This document shows, piece by piece, positions 36,125 to 48,765 of a DNA stretch of 64,000 bases. The stretch's first letter is position 1; each line of letters starts with the position of its first letter. The stretch covers positions 120,285,551-120,349,550 of the forward strand of contig NC_079135.1 of NCBI RefSeq assembly GCF_945859705.1, read 5' to 3'. The translations under genes and the position numbers were made by a program. Origin of the DNA: Episyrphus balteatus. Lineage: Eukaryota > Arthropoda > Insecta > Diptera > Syrphidae. The notes beneath the pieces are model-generated. The model was given only the letters and a program-made list of their open reading frames with translations, made no database searches and was not told where the DNA came from.

Positions 36125-37826
36125 GAGGTTGTCTGGTAAAGCCGGTTTACGGACGATGATTTTACGTGATAACGTATTTTCTCATTATATTAATTTTTTT
36201 ATTTTAAAAGCTTACAAAAAAAATTATGCAATTTAAAAGCCAAGTATTTCTTCTTAACAATAAAACCATTTTTAAATTTTTACAATGCGCAAAAAGTATA
36301 AAAGTAATTTATTGAAAACAATCATTTTCATCAAAAAAGCAAAAAAAACATGAATTTTTATCATCTCACGTCATTAATTCCATTTTTTTCCCTAACAACC
36401 TACACAAAATTTTATACCATCTGAAAGCTTATTGTCTAAGCTCAATATATTTATCGATCAGGTCTATGAGACATCTACAAAAAGAGCTAGAATTTTTTGA
36501 ACTCGATCAGATTTCATTAAAAAAAGAAGCAAAAAAAAACATTTATTTTTATGTTCTCACGCTATGGAACCAATTTTTTTGTTTGACAACCTATACAAAA
36601 TTTTATACCATGTAAAAGCTTATTATTTCACCTTTCATATGACGTATCAATCTCATTTCAAAGATTTCTACAAGAGAAGTTAGAATTTTTTAAAGTCAAC
36701 CATGTCGAATTTCCAGAGATTATGGTACTTCCCACACTGGTGGCTGTTCGGGGGGCAACAGATCTCCACTGGTGATTTGAAGTTTTTCGCAAGTTTCTTG
36801 AATTGACATTGTGTAGCTTGTAGTTAGTCTACCATTATGTGTGATATACCAAATGAAAGGTAATTGTATCAGGATGCTCATAAAAGTTTAATAAAATTTC
36901 TATCTGCTCTTGGTCAAAAGTTAAAACCTGTTGAATTCTAAAATTTTATTTTACCGTTATCTCAAAATTGTGTTTACGAAAATGATTGAAACTTCGCACA
37001 CATATAGTCGTAGTCATGGTCTATCATTGCTCCACATACTTTATTCCTCTATCTATTGAAGAAAAAAAGATTTAAAAAAAACAATGAAAATCGGTTAAAA
37101 ACGGTCAAAGAACGTGTTTTTTAAAAACTTGTTTCTTCCGTTTTTCAGTTAAAACTCACTAAACGATTCCAATTTGCACATGTATGCATAAGGCCAAAAC
37201 CTACATGTCCTATAAGTTTGAGAGACACTCCAAGAAAAAGCTAAAAATCTAAATTTACACAAAAATACCCCTAAAAAACAAGGTGTTTTTCAAAAATTCA
37301 TATTTCGAAACGCTGAGTCTTGAAAAAAAACCGTATTAGACTCATATTTCACCTGGCACCTTTAGAATTGTCAAAAAAAAAATTTCTACCTAAAATCATC
37401 ATTTTGTCATAGCCCCAACACGTGTGCAACGTTTAAACTTCAAACAAAACGTTATAGCTTAGTTTCAAATTTTTTTTAGAATTTTTTCTTAAATACAGTT
37501 ATTCTTAAATTAATCTCATCTATCTGAAGCAAAAAAAAATCAATTCTCTACGACTTCACGTTTAGATTTTAGCCCAAATTTCATCTTTCGGTTTTACCCC
37601 TGTTTACCCTATTAAATGACAGAATTTTTAAAAATCCTTCTTTAGCTTTAGGTTATTATCAAATAAGCTATAGAAGATTTTTGTTTCTCTAATAGTTTAT
37701 TTTTAATTTTTAATTTTAATTTTTTGCCGCACTGAAAAAGTGCGAGAGTGTAACGTTAGAAAATGGCGTCACTTTTTTGTGGTGGCTGCCATGGTTCATC
37801 GATTTATAAGACGTTATCACGTAAAA
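36125..37826 (-). mobile_element. Family E full-length copy
   Basis: On the minus strand it runs from acgtgataacgtcttataaa at 37826 to caacctc at 36125. About 100 bp are missing just inside the 3' end, where acgtgataacgt joins directly to attttctcattat. Non-coding. Confidence 0.87.
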
Positions 37827-37837
37827 AAAAAAAACAT

Positions 37838-38275
37838 TTCTTGGCCCCCGCACCACAGCCATACCACCGTTATTTGGCGGAAAATTTTGCCGCACTACCG
37901 CCGCAGCACAGCCGCACACTTTCATACCAAGATAAATAATGTTGGATTGAAAAATTTAAAAAAAAAACACTACTCGACGAGAAAATGTTTCGAACCCGGG
38001 TGCTCAAAGCAAGTTGAATTAGCAATCTAACGCCTTAACCACTCCACTACCTGTACTTAGTCATATTGGTAGGGACTGACATTATGTTGTTTATGTCAAA
38101 ATAGCTTCCAAGACGATTAAAACATTTGCAAAATTACGAGAATAGAATTTTTGATCATGGTGCGGAAGTGATGTGGCGGAGTAGACATTTTTTAACATGG
38201 TGCGGCGGTGATGCGGTGGAATAGATCGTTTTTGATAATGGTGTGGTGGCGATGGTGCGGCGGAGTTTAATTTTT
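37838..38275. mobile_element. Element-like region with inverted gtgcggcggtgatg arrays
   Basis: Left part (37846-37920) repeats gccgcaccaccgc-like words. Right part (38157-38272) repeats the inverse, ggtgcggcggtgatgcgg. The middle holds a decayed tRNA-Ser sequence. The layout matches the hAT-like array elements, but no target duplication was found, so the boundaries are approximate. Confidence 0.5.
37975..38056 (-). pseudogene. tRNA-Ser(GCT)-like pseudogene
   Basis: On the minus strand, ggagtggttaaggcgtt is a serine-type D arm. A loop ttgctaa with anticodon GCT follows, then a long variable arm, gggttcgaaac for the T loop, and ctcgtcg at the 3' acceptor. The 82-nt length fits tRNA-Ser. The 5' acceptor strand (gtacagg) no longer pairs with ctcgtcg and the T stem is damaged, so it is probably dead or the head of a SINE. 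Confidence 0.65.
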
Positions 38276-38572
38276 ACTCGGGTAGATTCAGTATAGACAA
38301 AAAAATAATGAGGGAGGCTTTGGAGTGAGAGAAGGGCTAAGGAAAAAGAGTGGCGAAGTTCTACAAAGGAACTATGAGTAGAGTAAAATCGGCAGTATCG
38401 ATGGGGGAAACATTTGGACTGGAAAGGGAGTAAGGCAGGAATGGTCGATGAGCCCAATTCTGTTCTGATGCTTGTTTACGGCAGATATATAAGATGAAAT
38501 GAAGAAGGAGAGATGGCAATGGGTGAAAGTGTTGGAAAGAAGAATTTGCTTACTGGGTTATTGGCCAAATAA

Positions 38573-38650
38573 CAATTTCGCTTCTATAAAGCTTTACAGA
38601 AGCTATAGAAGCACCTGTAAAGCTTTACAGAAGCAAAATTGTTTGTTGGG
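38573..38650. mobile_element. Small palindromic MITE, family P copy 3
   Basis: aacaatttcgcttctataaa and cagaagcaaaattgtttg are near-inverse ends, with an inner ctttacagaagc / gcacctgtaaagc stem. The most diverged of three copies. Confidence 0.65.
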
Positions 38651-41600
38651 TGGCCCACTGGATGGCGTATTGGCAAAAATGAAGATGAGTTACAAATTAT
38701 GATAAGAAGACTGGAGAAGTACTTCGAGAGGTAAAGACTGGAATTAAATGTGGTAAAAAAAGGTGATGAGAAAAAATCAACTTAAACTTATTCCGTACGA
38801 ATTGTAAACACAGATTCCACCCAAAAAGAATGTCCATCTCTAGAATTTTCGTGGTTTGAAAGACAAACCTTCTTCACATATTACTCATTCCATCCCTTAA
38901 ATTTAATCTCACTTTCGTCTCATCGGATAAAAGAACAATAATACTAAGATAAAAGGTGATAATAGGTTTTCTATAGAAATTATATGGTGTGCGTTAAATT
39001 TGAGTCTGAGTGTATATAAATTGTAAAATATTTAAGCTAAAAATTAAATAGAGGTCTATCAAACTTTAACTATTTTATTTCTATTTCCTTTTGGAATTAA
39101 CTATAATAGTTATGCTCTTCCTCTTTGTACAACAAGTAACCACGTAAGAATCAAATACCATCAAATTCGAAAAGTCCCTTGACGAAAAGTGTCAATTTTC
39201 GTCCTTTCATAACATGTCTACGATAATTTTTTGTTACCTTTTTCCATCATTAATGATGGCAGCGGTGGTGTCAACCTCTTATTTAAATACCGGACGATAT
39301 TATTAAATCGTTTCAACAATTTCTATTTCAAAACAAAACATTCAAGTTTATGTATAGAAAGTTTTGTCCCCTGTCTTTCATTGAAAAGGGTAGGTAGTAT
39401 ACCTATAAATGTCCTTTTTGAAATTCTCTATTGAAGAAAATGCCATTAATCTTCATCCTGAAGTTGAAAATTAAACAATTTTCAGCAATCAGATAATCGG
39501 GTAAACTAATTTACAAAAGCTTTGCAATCGAGGCAACTGCCGCCCCTCGCAATTTAATGTCAAGCATAACGTTGGTTGTCGTTGTCTTTCGGTTGTCGGC
39601 ATTTACCACAACAGAGGCACACCCAAATCCCTGTCATCACCTCTGAATAATACTTAATCCCCCTTCGAGCAAGGTCAAACATATTCTGTTTTTGGATTTT
39701 AAAGCCAGCAAATACTCGTAAACTTGTTGTATATTAAGCCCAGGAGCGCGAGCTGTGGCGAGTGTGTTCCTGTCTGTGTATATCCACAATTCCCATGTGA
39801 AACTCCCTCCATCTCTTCGACTTGTTCCTTGTTCGTTCGGGATGTTACGAACAAAAAAACAAAAATCAAGGATTTCACTCTATAGCGTCCTACCTCCCCC
39901 AGAGCCGATGCCGAGGGAAGCTAGGTATAATTTTTAATCTTTTTCAATTTCTCAGTCTTGGTCTTATGCTGGCAGGATAATATGTGTGTGTTTGTGTATA
40001 GCGATGGCTTGAAATGGTTTCTCTGTGTTTTATACCATCCCATTGCCACTCTTCCACCATTGACTTTTTGCAGCTTTAAGGAGGAATGGTGAACTACGAT
40101 TTAAAATTAAATGTAATGGCACTGCAATGACGTGCCGACGATTCATGGCCAACGCCTTCGGCATCGTCAGCCATCAGTGGCAGAATGTTATGTATATGAA
40201 CGTATATAACAACCGGAGCCGGATGTTGCGGCGGATACTGCTTTAAGTTGTTCGTGAGAGTGTGAGACACCGGGGTTAGCATAACTTTGAAAACAGGGTC
40301 GTTGATGGCTGCGGAGTTAGTTGGTTGGTTGGTGTGGGGGATGGCAGTTTAAGCTAACAAATCGTTTTGGTAGCAGGATTTTTCTGCAAATGGTGTGACA
40401 GATCACAGATTGAAAATATAACAAAGATGAAGTGCACAAACGGGTGTTTTCAAATTACGGCCATTTTCATTTTTGTGTGTTCTCGTAGAACTTGGACAAA
40501 ATGTGTTACTATATTACTGTGTTTTTAAAATTTCGGAAACCATCTTTAACTATCTATTTCATTGCAACTGCTTATTTTCGAAAATTCAATGCAAGAACAC
40601 AAGCGCCAATAAAATATCAAAAAATAAATGGAAACGCAGCGAACATTGGTATTGAAGATTACAATAGTGTCCAGCTGAATTCCAGTCACGTTGTAAGTAA
40701 CTTAACACCATTTCGGTTGGTTGAATAGTTGCGGTTGTGGAATATTGGATTTGAGTTGAGAGTACCAGTATCACGTGCTGAATTGTGAGATTTGGTTGGT
40801 TTCTATATGTTACGGGAAACAGCTTGAGGTCAAAATGTTACAGAATTTGTGAGTGGGTGTTTTGGCAATTTAAGAAACATAATTGCTAAACGGAAACGCA
40901 AAGCATGGTTTTAAGTGTACTCATATTTGTTCGGAACATTTGGTATCTTGATATGAGGTAATTTTGGTTAAATGAGAAATTATTTTTATCTCTTGAAGAG
41001 GTACCTACTTTTAGAAAAATACAAATAAGCTTATAAGTCTAAGGCATGAAGGAGAGTAGCTTTAAAAGAAATACATTGATCTTCGCAAGTCATTTAAAAA
41101 CTAAAACAAGCTTATTTGTATGCTGTATCTAACAATATTAAAACCAAATTTGTACGACTACTCTAAGTCGATATAAAAGTTCTTTAAATGTAGAAGCTAT
41201 TTTTAGTGCAACAAATACATATTTTAGAAAACTTACTTCCAATGATGTTACAGGGATAAAATTCGACATGAACGTTTCATTTGCCATTAGAACCAAGAAA
41301 CAAAAAAGTGCATCGAAATATTTTGGTTTTTGGCCGAAAGGGTGTTTTTCTTAAAGGAAAAAGAACGTGAAACAAGTACTTAAACACCCTGTTAAAATAA
41401 TGCTGGATTTAAAAAAATTGATCAAAATTTTTGATGATCATTGGCGTAACGAATAAAAATGACCATAAGCATATGCTTAGTAAAAGAATGTTTTTTTTTT
41501 CTATTAAACTGAATTTTAATTGGATTTAAGAGCGATAGCTATCAAAATTTTGCATTATTTAAAGTAGGAAGATACATAATTTCGAAATTTTGGAGGAGAA

Positions 41601-44600
41601 GTGAAAAAATTGAGTAACATTTTAATTTTTGTAGAATATGTTTACTAATGAGTAAACCGAAAAAGAATAACTTATTAGGTTTGTACTAGGAACGAAATTA
41701 AATGACAAAGAAAGGAACACATAACAGTGCAACACACAGTGGGACGACTCATGGTAAGTAAGTAATCCCAAATATATGAAAGCTCAAAATGCAATCAAAT
41801 TGTTTGCAATTATTTATTAGTCCATAAGTTGTAGACAAGTGAACATAGCCTCTTTTCAGTTTTTTTTTTTATAAAGAGTTTTAAGGTTTTTTTTTGTTAC
41901 AGCTCATTATTGTGCAAATATATTTCTCCTGTGAAAATTAAATTAATAATGGAGTGTATTAATAGTCAAGGTCTTTAAATAAAAAATAGTTTTTTTCGTG
42001 TTTTTTTTGTTTTAAATGGTGATTTTAAATGTGTTAGTGCGATATGAGAAAAAAAAATATTTTCAAATTTTAAGTGGAGTTTTCTAAATATGGTCAAATA
42101 TGGTTTTTGGGTTTTTTTTATTTTTATAATAAGCAATGTGTCTATAAACCGAATCAAGAAAAAAATTTTGCGCAAGTTTGCGCCATTTTAAATAAATTGA
42201 CATTTTAAGGTTCAAAATGGTGACTTATTTACAATATGGCTCGATTGTGAAAATTTCAAAATTTTCCAACAAAATTAAACAGTTACTTGGATTGAAAGAG
42301 CTTAATGAATTAGAAAATGCGAAATTTAAAGAAATTTCGAGGATTTTTGTGTCAGTTTGAAGCTAAAATAGCAACATTGCCAGAGAAAGAAGAAGGGCTT
42401 AATGGAGGATAACCAACGATGGCTTCACTTTAATTTTTTTGGCAAGTTTGTAGACCAGAATATAAGCTTCTGTTTGATGAAAGAAAAAAAATTAATCTAG
42501 AGAAATTTAGGCAAAAAATGGGACTTCTGGTGGACATACCGAAACCTGGTTATGGCACAACAAATGGTGCTTACTTTACGTATAGAAGTATATATTTGTT
42601 TAACTATTTATTTAGCTATTAAAATAATGTAATCTATATATAGCAAAACATAAGCAAACAATTATAAATAAAAATTGAAATAAAAACAAGTTCGCTGCTC
42701 AGCTCTTTTAAATCAAATAACCTAGATTTATATGTTTAAGTGTATCAATTTCTTTGTTTTTAGGTTGCAATCATAGATATAAGTGCTAAAATACTATTTC
42801 AAGCATATTTGGCTGAATTTCTTATTTATTTCAACTGTGCAACAGTCCAAATCATTTAAAGAACTTAGGGAAACCTTTAGGCAACTTTATAAAAGTAAAA
42901 AAAAATACACTCAGGCATTTTCCAGTAGTGAACTCTTTGATTAATTTTCACAACTTCAGATTCTTATTTAGAACTTCAAAACACATAAACTAAGCCCTAA
43001 GAAACAATTACAATTTGTTTTGAATTCCAAACAAGAAAAAGAAAAAATATGTACCATGTCCAAAGCTATGCCAGTAAGCACTTTAGATGAATAGAAAACC
43101 CTTAATCTTTCCATTAGTTGTAAATTTTGCAAAGACCTCCACTCTGCATTGTGTTTATCAACAAGAAAACAAAATTAAAATTAAAATAAATTCCTTTGCA
43201 ATCTTTCCACTTGACATTTTGTTTTCGTTTTTGTAATTCATATTCATCAGGCGATAAGATTATATGCTGGTAGAGTTTTCATTTTGAATAAAGTTGTCAA
43301 CTTGTAAAGTACTTTATCCTTCACACACTTTGCACCAAACATTGCGGCTTGAGTAGGTATAGTTTTATTATAGTAGAAAAAATACCAAAAAGCAAAAGCA
43401 CCTACACCTCTATGAACTTAAATAAATTCCTACTGCACGCGTGAAATTAAATTAAAATATTTCTCCTTTATGAAGCTTGGACTTTTTGTATGTTTATATG
43501 CTTTACCTTCACCTCGTTTTTAATACTCTGTCTGCTCAGCCAACCGAGCAGTCTTCATTCCAGGTACAAACAGTGCCAGTGTATATAGTATAGTAGCCCC
43601 ATCAGGATTGGGTAACATGGTTAGTTGACTCTGGTCAAAGTGTTGTGTTCAATTAGAATAATTTATTTAGTCAGAATGACCCTACCGCAATTCTGTGGTA
43701 ATATTTGTATGGTGTTGGTTTTGAGTGTGAGTATGTGTGTGTGTGGTACGTTGTTGAGACGAATTAAGGACTCTGCAATTGCAGTATTCTTAATTCAATC
43801 CCTGGTACATACAAAGCCATGCAGTTGTATACTGAACCGAAATTTAAACAGAAAGTATATTTTCTGCAAAGAGAGAGAAAGAGAAGTTAAAAAGTTCAAG
43901 GATATGCACAGTATTCAGTCAGAATATATCCCCACTAACAAACCCTACTAAACCCCTTTACTCTCGCACAACACACAAGACTCAATCACGTCACCTTGAA
44001 TTGGATTGGAGGAAAAAGAAACTTTTAGTGAATTTAAATTGAAAACAATATAACCTTACGGAAGAATTTCAAAAAGGAGGTCCGGGTTCGAGTTCAGGTT
44101 CAGGTCCAGCCAACCATCAGCTAGCCAAGCCAGCAGTGTGATCGTTTTTGGGTTAAATAAATCCCAAAAGTTTCGTTTCGTATAAAGCATATCCTTTGAG
44201 AAGTTGTTGAACAAACTTTTTTGACTGCCAGAGACTTTGAAATCCTTTATACACATTCAATGAGACCGTGAAAGGACATTGCTCACCGAGAAAGAGTGAA
44301 TACCTGTATGTTTGTTTCAAATTCTTTTTTCCCCCAAAAAAACAAAACAAAAGAGCATAAGATGTGTTCGTTGTTCACTGACCGAAGACACTCTCGCAAA
44401 CAGAGGACACAATAATTGCGTACCGAATAAATTGAAATTGACTTTGGAAAAGTTTGTTTGTTTTATTTTTTCTTTGTTTTTATTAAGTTCGAATTTTGTA
44501 TGAAAAGTTTTTGTTTAATATAAAAGTTTTGCCGGAAGAAAATCATACATTTTTTTTTGGATATTTTTGTTGGATAGGAAAGTGCAACTTTCAATTATGT

Positions 44601-44929
44601 AGAGGTGAGGTTTTAAAAACTCGTTTGCAAAATTGAACTGCAAACTTAACTTTTTCTCCGAAAACATATTATTATGTTATAATAAATTATTGACAGTTAA
44701 AATCAACAAATAATTATTCTAATCTAGAAATGAAAGCCGCAATATTTCCAATTTAGAAAAACCACAAAATAGTTTTCAAAATAGCTAAAGCTTTTCCTGC
44801 TAGAGACATTTGAAAATTAACAAAATCAATTTTTAATGAACTGAGGTATAAAAGCAAAAAAATGATTCATACAAGGATTAAAAGCTTCAATTTATAATGA
44901 TACCTCTTTTTTTGATTTAAACTTTCTTA
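38651..44929. other. Quiet 6.3-kb stretch, no gene recognised
   Basis: The longest part of the window without clear mobile elements. Composition is more mixed at 39500-40800 and 43200-44450. Short open frames (39755-39937, 40473-40728, 43625-43951, 44153-44350) have no recognisable domain, and several start at a codon other than ATG. It could be intergenic or intron sequence of a gene outside the window. Confidence 0.45.
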
Positions 44930-45313
44930 ACTCTTTTTTTCCATTTGGTATCGCTGATTTCAAATCTGCCCACAATTTTTTTTAGCAGCTCTTGTTTGGG
45001 TTATATAGTAGCAAATAATAGATTATTAAGATTTTATAACAGGAATATCTCGAAAACACAAGCTGATAATGATAAAAAAAATTTGATTTCTGATTCGAGT
45101 TTATATACTTTGGAAAAGTATTGTTTTGTTTCCGAAACAAGACCACTGTACGCTAAAAACCACTGTAGCTTAAAAAGTAGTAAAAAATCGATGACTGAGA
45201 TTTTATAACGGGAATATCTCAAAAACTCAAATCTCAAATTGTTGGCTTTGGATTCGAGTTAAGTTCAATTAAAAGCTTAAACCACTGACTGTAGCTTAAA
45301 AAGTAGCAAAAAA
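44930..45313. repeat. 169-bp satellite, left part
   Basis: Units marked by gattttataac(a/g)ggaatatct recur at 45031 and 45200, a spacing of 169 bp. Other unit landmarks are ggattcgagtt, attgttttgtt and ccactgtagcttaaaaagta. About two units precede the family E insertion. Confidence 0.8.
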
Positions 45314-47013
45314 GAGGTTGTCTGTAAAGCCGGTTTACGGACGATGATTTGACGTGATAACGTCGTAAGAGAACAGGTCTTGTGCTTTTGTTTAAAATGA
45401 GTCAATTGAAGCGTTTATTTATTTCAAACAATCATAATTTACAAGTAAAAGCTAAAAAAAAAATTACCTTTGTTCTTTTCTCATTATATTAATTTTTTTA
45501 TTTTTAAAGCTTGCAAAAAAAATTATACCATTAAAAAGTCAAATATTTCTTCTAAAGAATTAAACCATTTTTAAATTTTTGCAATGCACAAAAAGTATTA
45601 AAATAATTTATTAAAAACAATCATTTCTTATGAAATAAGTGAAAACTTCACTTCCATCATCCAAAAATCCATTTTTTTGATAAAACAACCTATAATAAAT
45701 TTTATACCACCTGAAAGCTTATTGCTTCAGCTCAAAATATATACATATATAGATCATGTCTATTAGACATCTATAAAAAGAGCTAGAATTTTTTGAACTC
45801 GATCAATTTTTATCAAAAAAAGGCAAAAAAACATATAATTTTATCTTCTCACGCTATTGGATCAATTTTTTCAATGACAACCTATAAAAAATTTTATATC
45901 ATGTGAAAGCTCATTATTTCACCTTTCAATCATGTCGAAATTCCAAACTGAGATTATGGTACTTCCCACACTGGTGGCTGTTCATGATCAACAGATCTCC
46001 ACAGGTGTTTTGAGGTATTTTCCAAGTTTTTTAATTCAACATTGTTTAGCTTGTACTGAATGTATAGTTATGTGTGATATATCAAATGAAAGGTAATATC
46101 ATCAGGATGCTCAATAAATCAAATTTGTATTTGCTCTGAATCAAAAGATATAATCTGTTGAAAAATAGAACTTTATTTTACCGTTATCTCAAAATTGTGT
46201 TTACGAAATTGATTGAAATTGCAAAAATATAGTCCTGTCTATTATCTATCTACAATACAAATTTCATTTATTTATTTGTTGAAGAAAAAAAGATAAAAAT
46301 AAAAAAAAGTTAAAAACGGTCAAAAAAAACTTGGGTCAAAAACCATTTTAAAATACCAATTTTTTGCACATGTATGCGCACATGGTCTATGAAATTCAGA
46401 TTTTTTGAACGCTGCGAAAAATTAAAAAAAAAACAAAAACTCACCAAAAAATATCCCAAAATAAGTAGGTAGGTGTTTTTCAAAAATTCATATTTCGAAA
46501 CGCAGAGACTTAAAAAAAAATCCGTATTAGACCCCAAATTTTTTTTTATTATCTTTCGAATGACGTTTTTAAAATTGTCAATTGTCCCCTACCTATAATC
46601 CCTTATTCGTCAAAGTTCTACTTCATGTTTTAGTTTTAGAAAACCATTTATAACTTGGTTTTGAAATTTCTTAGAATTTTTTTCAATACCATTGTCAGTC
46701 TTGTAATAAATTTATGAATCGATTAAAAAAAATTCAACTCTTTATTTAATTTAATTTTTTGCAATTTTGTTTTACCCCTATTTACCCTATTAAAAGACGG
46801 ATTTTTTTAAATCCTTCAAATGTATTCAACTTTAGCTTATTATCTTTCAAATAAGCTATAGAAGATTTTTGTATCTCTAATAGTTTATTTTTAATTTTAA
46901 TTGAAATTTTTGCCGCACTGTAAAAGTGCGAGAGTAGAACGTTAGAAAATGGCGTCACTTTTTTGTGGTGGCTGCCATGGTTCATCGATTTATAAGACGT
47001 TATCACGTCAAAA
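45314..47013 (-). mobile_element. Family E full-length copy inside the satellite
   Basis: Minus-strand copy from ttgacgtgataacgtcttat at 47013 to caacctc at 45314, with both subterminal repeats and the hairpin gtaaagccggtttac. The same 169-bp satellite lies on both sides. Non-coding. Confidence 0.9.
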
Positions 47014-47405
47014 ATAATTATAATTCTATACAAATTTTATTTTTGGATTCGAGTTCAGCACACCAAAAAGCTACAGAAAAATATTGTTTTGTTGATAAAA
47101 AAAAGAACACTGTAAGCTAAAATCCACTGTAGCTTACAAAGTAGGAAAAAATCAATTATTGAGATCTTATAACGGGAATATCTGGAAAACTCGAACTTAT
47201 AACAAATATAATGATTTTAGATTGGAGTTCAACACCCCATAAACCTGTAGAAAATTATTGTTTTGTTCCTGAAACAAAACCAATATAAGCTAAGGAAATG
47301 CTTAAAAAGTAGCAAAAAATAGATTATTGAGATTTAATAACGAAAATAGGAGCTTATAGAAAATTTTTGACTTCGGATTCGAGTTCAAAAACCTTCGGAA
47401 AAGTT
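47014..47405. repeat. 169-bp satellite, right part
   Basis: Two further units with gagatcttataacgggaata at about 47161 and gagatttaataacg about 169 bp later. It continues the array interrupted at 45313 and ends about 440 bp from the 3' end of the sisA-like gene. Confidence 0.8.
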
Positions 47406-47729
47406 CATCAAACTTAATAAAACAAAACCCTTGTTGCTCAGTGTGATCTGTTAACCTAGTCTTGGAGAAGAATTATGTTAATCATTTCCAGGAAAATGTC
47501 TTATTTTTAACAATATAAAAAATTTCATCAGTTATCGTGTTTATTTTATTATTTAAGCTTGTTCCACGCAAATAGTTCATAGTCATTTACATAAATATTG
47601 TCTTTTATGATCCCGTGTTGATAAAATTAGAATGCAATTTTAACTTTTGTTTAAAAAATCCATCAAAAACTTTATTAATTTTCCAAAAAAACAAAGATAA
47701 TTTGTTTACTGAATCTTAAATTAATCACA

Positions 47730-47735
47730 TTTATT
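47730..47735 (-). terminator. Polyadenylation signal AATAAA
   Basis: AATAAA on the minus strand about 110 bp beyond the sisA-like stop codon. A plausible 3' end for that transcript. Confidence 0.5.
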
Positions 47736-47845
47736 TGTTATTTCATCTATTAAAATAATATTACACATTTTTCTTATAAAATAAATATTTACACATTCAA
47801 CCAATTATTTACATTTTTTGTCAAAAAAAAAATTAAAAATCGTTC

Positions 47846-48427
47846 TTATTTATCAGTAACATTACCCAACTGACGAGTTATCTCTGTCAAATTATCAATT
47901 TCCATTCGATCAACTCCCATAGCACTTCGCAACTTTCTCAATGTAGCCTCACTGCAACCGGTACTTTTAAGCTTAGCTTCAGCATGAGCAATCACATCTC
48001 TGATACATTCCAGTGCAGCAGCATTTTGGGCCAATTTCATTGTAATAAACTTATGACGAAACTTGGACTTGGCCTTCTTGATTTTGTTATTGATTCTTGA
48101 CTTTCGACACGATTCGGCTCTTTGTTGTTGCAATGGATCACGAACTGATGAACTTGATTCAGAGCCCGATCGATTTGACGGTCTTCGTTCGACGATCACT
48201 GGATTTTCAATTAATTTCTGATCTACGAAGCTTGCCTCTTCAGCAGTGTACTTGGCCATGACTTTTTTCATCTCGAAGTCGATGATTGTGTCAACACTTG
48301 CTGGTGTAAGATCATGATGGCAAGCTAAAGGTTTTAAAACAGCTTTTTCGCTAGTTGTGGGGTTGAATTTTTGTAAAAATATTCCCGAAAGGTAGTTGGT
48401 GGCCTGAATTTGCATTTCGGTTTGCAT
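47846..48427 (-). CDS. sisA: Sisterless A-like bZIP transcription factor
   Basis: Encodes 193 residues in one exon, close in length to Drosophila SisA. In Drosophila SisA is a nuclear bZIP protein that counts X chromosomes by activating the early Sxl promoter and also acts in yolk nuclei; the role here is unknown. Residues 58-82 contain the acidic EExxxVDQKLIENP block ending VERR, and residues 102-128 the basic region with RAESCRKSR and NNKIKKAK. I recall both as characteristic of SisA. An unusual short zipper-like helix follows (about 131-155). A Ser-rich linker lies at 86-95. I chose the ATG at 48427 because it has a good fly context (caaaatg). The open frame extends seven codons further upstream without another ATG. 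A TATA box and two TAGteam heptamers lie upstream, and AATAAA downstream. Assignment is from memory of the family, without a search. Confidence 0.85.
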   Translation of the reverse strand: MQTEMQIQATNYLSGIFLQKFNPTTSEKAVLKPLACHHDLTPASVDTIIDFEMKKVMAKYTAEEASFVDQKLIENPVIVERRPSNRSGSESSSSVRDPLQQQRAESCRKSRINNKIKKAKSKFRHKFITMKLAQNAAALECIRDVIAHAEAKLKSTGCSEATLRKLRSAMGVDRMEIDNLTEITRQLGNVTDK

Positions 48428-48545
48428 TTTGAGTAAAAATTTAGTCACTTTTTATTCACTTTTCTTAAAGAACACTCTTTGACAGTTAAGTTGTCACTTC
48501 TATGTCAGTTGGCAGACTGTGATGATCGGTTGAGATCCTGTTAGG

Positions 48546-48552
48546 TTTTATA
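48546..48552 (-). promoter_or_regulatory. TATA box of the sisA-like gene
   Basis: TATAAAA on the minus strand, about 120 bp upstream of the chosen ATG. This would give a 5' UTR of roughly 90 bp. Confidence 0.5.
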
Positions 48553-48703
48553 TTTTCTCTTCTCCGCGCAATTTGCTTCTTATCATCCCCACCCTAACCA
48601 TTCTAAAGTTGTTTTTGTTTACGACAAAATGTGTCATAAAAACAGACAAAAACACATATTTTTTTTATCACTGAATGAACACAGGCTTGAGAGAGGCTTA
48701 GAG

Positions 48704-48710
48704 CAGGTAG
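48704..48710 (+). promoter_or_regulatory. TAGteam / Zelda-type site CAGGTAG
   Basis: An exact CAGGTAG heptamer 277 bp upstream of the sisA-like ATG. This motif binds Zelda and drives pre-blastoderm transcription of early genes, including sisA, in Drosophila. The match is seen; function here is inferred. Confidence 0.55.
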
Positions 48711-48758
48711 CACTTTGCGCCTTTTACAGCAGATCAATTAGTCATTGTAAAGTGTTTA

Positions 48759-48765
48759 CTGCCTG
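48759..48765 (-). promoter_or_regulatory. TAGteam variant CAGGCAG
   Basis: CAGGCAG on the minus strand, about 50 bp from the CAGGTAG site. It is a known weaker variant of the same motif. Confidence 0.45.

Noticed and set aside
48428..48448. Upstream in-frame extension of the sisA-like gene
   Set aside because: The seven extra codons begin with GTG rather than ATG; the ATG at 48427 has a better fly context and gives the expected length.
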